This document shows, piece by piece, positions 6,417-9,090 of a stretch of DNA of 9,090 nt; the first letter of the stretch is position 1, and each line of letters begins with the position of its first letter. The DNA comes from Thermodesulfobacteriota bacterium (GTDB taxonomy: Bacteria > Desulfobacterota > DSM-4660 > Desulfatiglandales > HGW-15): assembly GCA_025454125.1 (NCBI GenBank), contig JALOPA010000031.1, positions 1-9,090 on the forward strand, read 5' to 3'. The notes beneath the pieces are model-generated. The model was not told the origin of the DNA. It saw only the letters and a program-made list of their open reading frames with translations, and did not search any database. The translations under genes were made by a program, and so were the position numbers.

Positions 6417-8225
6417 ATGACCCTCCACTTGAAAATTCTTGGGCAGCGAAGAAACGGCCGCTGCCGATCCCTCCTGTGGATTCTGCTCCTGCCGGCCCTG
6501 TTGGGGTGGGAGCCGCCCCAAGGCTGGGCCCAGGAATTCCTGCCCGCCTATGAGGTGCGCATCGAAGGCCTCTCATCCCAAGACCTCCTCAAGGAACTCA
6601 AAGGAATCTCGAATTGCGTGACCCTTCAGGACCGACTCCCGGCGAGCCTGGCCCTGCTCCGCAAGAGAATGGACGAAGATGTCTCGCTCTTTTCTCAATG
6701 GCTGCGCGCTCAGGGTTACTTTGGGTCGCACGTCGAAGCGACCCTCGACCCGACCGACACGCCGTTGATCGTCCTCTTCAAGGTGGACACAGGGCCTCTT
6801 TTTCTTCTCAAGTCCGTCGACGTTCAGGTCGCCGGCAGGAGCGAATCGACCCCTCCCGGCATGGAGTTGAAACCGGGGACCCCTTTTAGAGCCTCCAGTC
6901 TCACCCATTCGCAAGACCAGCTCGTCCGGGAGTTCACCAAGAAAGGCTTCCCCTTCGCAGAAGTGACGGACAGGAAAATCGTCGTGGACCACGCCGATCA
7001 CTCCGTTGCCATCACCTTCGTTGTGACTCCCGGCCCGTCAGCCCGCTTCGGACCTACCCGGATCTCAGGCCTTGTCTCCGTGGAGGATAGAGTGGTCCAT
7101 GACACCCTGCCCTGGAAAGAAGGGGACCCCTTCAACTCCGACCTCGTCGACGCCGGGCAGAAAAAGCTCACCTTGCTCGGGCTTTTCTCCTTGGTTCGCG
7201 TCTTCCCTGCTCAGGAACTGGATGCCACGGGACGGGTGCCGATCCATGTCGTTGTGACGGAACGAAAGCACCGCTCTGTGGGCGCTGGAATCAGCTACCG
7301 GACCGATGAAGGCCCAGGGGTAACCGCTTCATGGGAAAACCGCAATTGTTTCGGCGGAGCCGAGAAGCTGGCTTTCTCAGCCACTTTTGCGGACTACGTT
7401 CTCTCAGCCGAAGGAGGGTACCTGAAGCCCTTTTTTCTGCGAAAGGACCAGTCCCTCCGTTTGTCTGCACGCCTGGCGGACGACGAACCTGAGGCCTATT
7501 CGAGCCGCAACTTCAAGAGCACTTCCGTTCTTGAACGAAGCGTCACGGATGAACTCAAGCTCGGCGGCGGGCTGGGATTCAAGCTTTCCAGGGTCACTCA
7601 GCTCGGAGAGACGAATCGATACAGCTACCTTTTGTTCCCTCTGAGCCTGGAGCTCGACAAAAGCGACGATCTGCTGGACCCTTCCAGAGGCGACAGGCTC
7701 GGGCTTCAGGTGACGCCCAACTGGGATCCCTTCCGGGGCAATTCCGACTTTGCCAAAGGCTATGGCCGTTACCGTCACTATCTGCAGATCCTGAAGGAAC
7801 CGGCTACGGTGCTGGCCGGAGGCATTGGGGTCGGCGGCATTGCCGGAGCGGACAGCTCTCAAGTCCCGGCCGATGAGCGATTCTACGCCGGAGGAGGCGG
7901 GTCTATTCGAGGGTATGCCTTTCAAACCGTTTCCCCTCTCAAGGATGGCGTCCCGGTTGGAGGCAATTACCTGATCGAGCTTTCTTTCGAATTGCGGCTC
8001 AAGGTCTCGGAGCAGTTTGGGTTGGTCGCGTTTCTCGACGGAGGCAACGCCTTCGCCGCTCCCGACCCTGATTTCAGCCAGGGGCTTTTGTGGGGCACCG
8101 GTGTCGGACTTCGCTACTATTCGCCTGTAGGCCCCTTCCGCCTGGACATTGGTTTCCCTCTGGACCGAAGGCCTGGGCTGGATGACCGTTTCCAAGTGTA
8201 CGTAAGCCTGGGACAGGCCTTTTAG
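6417..8225 (+). CDS. tamA: TamA-like Omp85/BamA-superfamily outer-membrane assembly protein
   Basis: This Omp85-superfamily beta-barrel probably works with the TamB-like protein downstream in inserting or transporting outer-membrane components. The 602 residues fit TamA (577 in E. coli) and are shorter than BamA (about 800, five POTRAs). A signal peptide is visible: a basic n-region, LLWILLLPALLG (19-30) and a probable signal peptidase I site after A38 (GWA/QE). About three POTRA-like domains span 45-285, then a 16-strand-type barrel to the end. The barrel shows the Omp85 loop motif GGGGSIRGYAF (492-502; RGY version of VRGF), FLDGGNAF (539-546), the closing-strand motif GLRYYSPVGPFRLDIGFPL (564-582) and a C-terminal phenylalanine. 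ATG 6417 gives the best signal peptide, although no Shine-Dalgarno precedes it. The GTG at 6324 would add 31 residues encoded by the repeat and ruin the signal peptide. The tamA name rests mainly on the tamB neighbour. Confidence 0.88.
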   Translation: MTLHLKILGQRRNGRCRSLLWILLLPALLGWEPPQGWAQEFLPAYEVRIEGLSSQDLLKELKGISNCVTLQDRLPASLALLRKRMDEDVSLFSQWLRAQGYFGSHVEATLDPTDTPLIVLFKVDTGPLFLLKSVDVQVAGRSESTPPGMELKPGTPFRASSLTHSQDQLVREFTKKGFPFAEVTDRKIVVDHADHSVAITFVVTPGPSARFGPTRISGLVSVEDRVVHDTLPWKEGDPFNSDLVDAGQKKLTLLGLFSLVRVFPAQELDATGRVPIHVVVTERKHRSVGAGISYRTDEGPGVTASWENRNCFGGAEKLAFSATFADYVLSAEGGYLKPFFLRKDQSLRLSARLADDEPEAYSSRNFKSTSVLERSVTDELKLGGGLGFKLSRVTQLGETNRYSYLLFPLSLELDKSDDLLDPSRGDRLGLQVTPNWDPFRGNSDFAKGYGRYRHYLQILKEPATVLAGGIGVGGIAGADSSQVPADERFYAGGGGSIRGYAFQTVSPLKDGVPVGGNYLIELSFELRLKVSEQFGLVAFLDGGNAFAAPDPDFSQGLLWGTGVGLRYYSPVGPFRLDIGFPLDRRPGLDDRFQVYVSLGQAF

Positions 8226-8298
8226 TAGGGTTTTTTCAGCCTTCTGCCGGGCGTCTCAAAGAATCCTTGATTTTCAGGCAAGGGGTTGTCGTGTCACG

Positions 8299-9090
8299 AT
8301 GAATTGGAAAGAAAAAATCAGACGGGTGTGCCGGGTGTTCACGGCCGCCCTCGTTGCTGTCCTCATCGCTTCAGCCATTCTTTTCGGATTGGTTCAGACG
8401 AACTGGGGGATCAGGGAGCTTGCCCGTTGGGTGTCGAGCCTTGACGATGAACTGGATTTCGTGCCCGGCAGAGTCTCCGGGGTCTTCCCCTTTCGATTTG
8501 AAATGGAACGGCTCAGCATCACGGACTCGCGGGGAGCCTGGCTTGTAGCCGGAGACGTTAGAGTGCACTGGACTCCCCTGCCTCTGATCAAAGGACAGGT
8601 GGCCTTCATGGAACTCGTGGCCGCCTCCGTGGATTTCGATCGTCTTCCCGCCCTGAGCGGTGAGACCGCCGAACCCTTTCCCTCATGGATCCTGGGTGTG
8701 CGATTGAACCGCTTCTCCGTCGATCGTCTCAGCCTCGGTAAAGAACTGCTGGGGGAGCAGGCGGCGCTGAAAATCGACGGCCGAATCCCTTCATCGTCCC
8801 CGGACCGGGATATCGAGGCCTTCTTCAGAATCGAGCGCATCGACACCCCGGGATCGCTCCTGCAGGCAAGGGCGACCGTCCAAGGCGAAACACGATCCTT
8901 GGAAATCGAGGCCTCTTTCAACGAAGATCGGAACGGCCTTCTCGGCAAAGTCCTGGGTGTGGAGGGCCCTCTTTCTCTGTCGCTCTCCGGACGAGGGACT
9001 CCCGATCTCTGGCAGGGAAAGCTTCTCGCCGGGGTCCTTCCCTTTGGCCGGCTGTCCTCAGACCTGGAAGTGAAAGGAGCCGAGACCCCT
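8299..9090 (+). CDS. tamB: TamB/DUF490-family protein, N-terminal part (3' truncated by window)
   Basis: TamB-like proteins are anchored in the inner membrane and span the periplasm as a long hydrophobic beta-groove, meeting TamA at the outer membrane; family work links them to outer-membrane protein assembly and phospholipid transport. The frame runs open from ATG 8299 to the last base, giving 264 residues of a protein normally above 1000. Residues about 13-35 (VFTAALVAVLIASAILFGLV) form one signal-anchor helix. The family pattern follows: QTNWGIRELARW, GRVSGVFPFRFEMERLSI, a D-x-x-GAWL segment and VHWTPLPLIKGQV. Later residues alternate polar and hydrophobic as expected for beta-taco repeats. 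The start lies 73 bases after the tamA stop; a weak AAGGGG is 13 bases upstream, so translation may depend on coupling to tamA. No other in-frame start is close. Confidence 0.88.
   Translation, partial: MNWKEKIRRVCRVFTAALVAVLIASAILFGLVQTNWGIRELARWVSSLDDELDFVPGRVSGVFPFRFEMERLSITDSRGAWLVAGDVRVHWTPLPLIKGQVAFMELVAASVDFDRLPALSGETAEPFPSWILGVRLNRFSVDRLSLGKELLGEQAALKIDGRIPSSSPDRDIEAFFRIERIDTPGSLLQARATVQGETRSLEIEASFNEDRNGLLGKVLGVEGPLSLSLSGRGTPDLWQGKLLAGVLPFGRLSSDLEVKGAETP

Noticed and set aside
8256..8274. Weak stem TCAA...TTGA followed by TTTT between tamA and tamB, as a terminator.
   Set aside because: The stem is about 4-6 pairs with a mismatch and AT-rich; chance is likely and tamA-tamB are expected to be cotranscribed.

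Overview
The window reads as chromosomal DNA of a GC-rich Gram-negative bacterium. An outer-membrane assembly pair (TamA-like and TamB-like) and an RND exporter require an outer membrane. Protein flavour and codon use would fit a Desulfobacterota (former Deltaproteobacteria) or similar lineage, but that is an inference and no taxonomic marker is present. There are no tRNA or rRNA genes, no CRISPR array, no transposase or integrase, and nothing phage-like.

Layout. (1) Bases 1-1434, + strand: the C-terminal half of an RND efflux pump inner-membrane subunit, cut by the left edge. (2) Bases 4896 down to 1437, - strand: a two-gene glycogen operon, glgA (glycogen synthase) then glgB (branching enzyme). 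glgB converges on the RND gene with only 2 bases between the stop codons, and three consecutive inverted repeats lie in the 3' end of glgB. (3) Bases 4897-5228: a divergent intergenic region between glgA and corA. It holds the first copy of a diverged direct repeat and a possible 26-codon leader ORF. (4) Bases 5229-6293, + strand: corA, a magnesium/divalent cation channel. (5) Bases 6294-6416: a second copy of the same repeat, directly in front of (6) a TamA-like Omp85 protein at 6417-8225. (7) Bases 8299 to the right edge, + strand: the N-terminal 264 residues of a TamB/DUF490 protein, cut by the window end.

How the genes work together. GlgA elongates alpha-1,4-glucan from a nucleotide-sugar donor and GlgB adds alpha-1,6 branches, so the pair makes storage glycogen; glgC is not in view. 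TamA (outer-membrane barrel) and TamB (inner-membrane-anchored periplasm-spanning protein) form the translocation and assembly module, or an equivalent lipid/protein bridge. CorA has no obvious functional link to either group.

The least-explained signal is the repeat flanking corA. It is a roughly 92-base block, present at 5033-5124 and 6313-6404, aligned without gaps at about 84% identity with a 27-base identical core. In both copies a Shine-Dalgarno-like AGAGGG sits 6 bases from an ATG opening the same short reading frame (MAFMRLWCI...). It lies upstream of two unrelated genes, corA and tamA, so it could be a shared leader or regulatory element, a dispersed small repeat, or the scar of a duplication.
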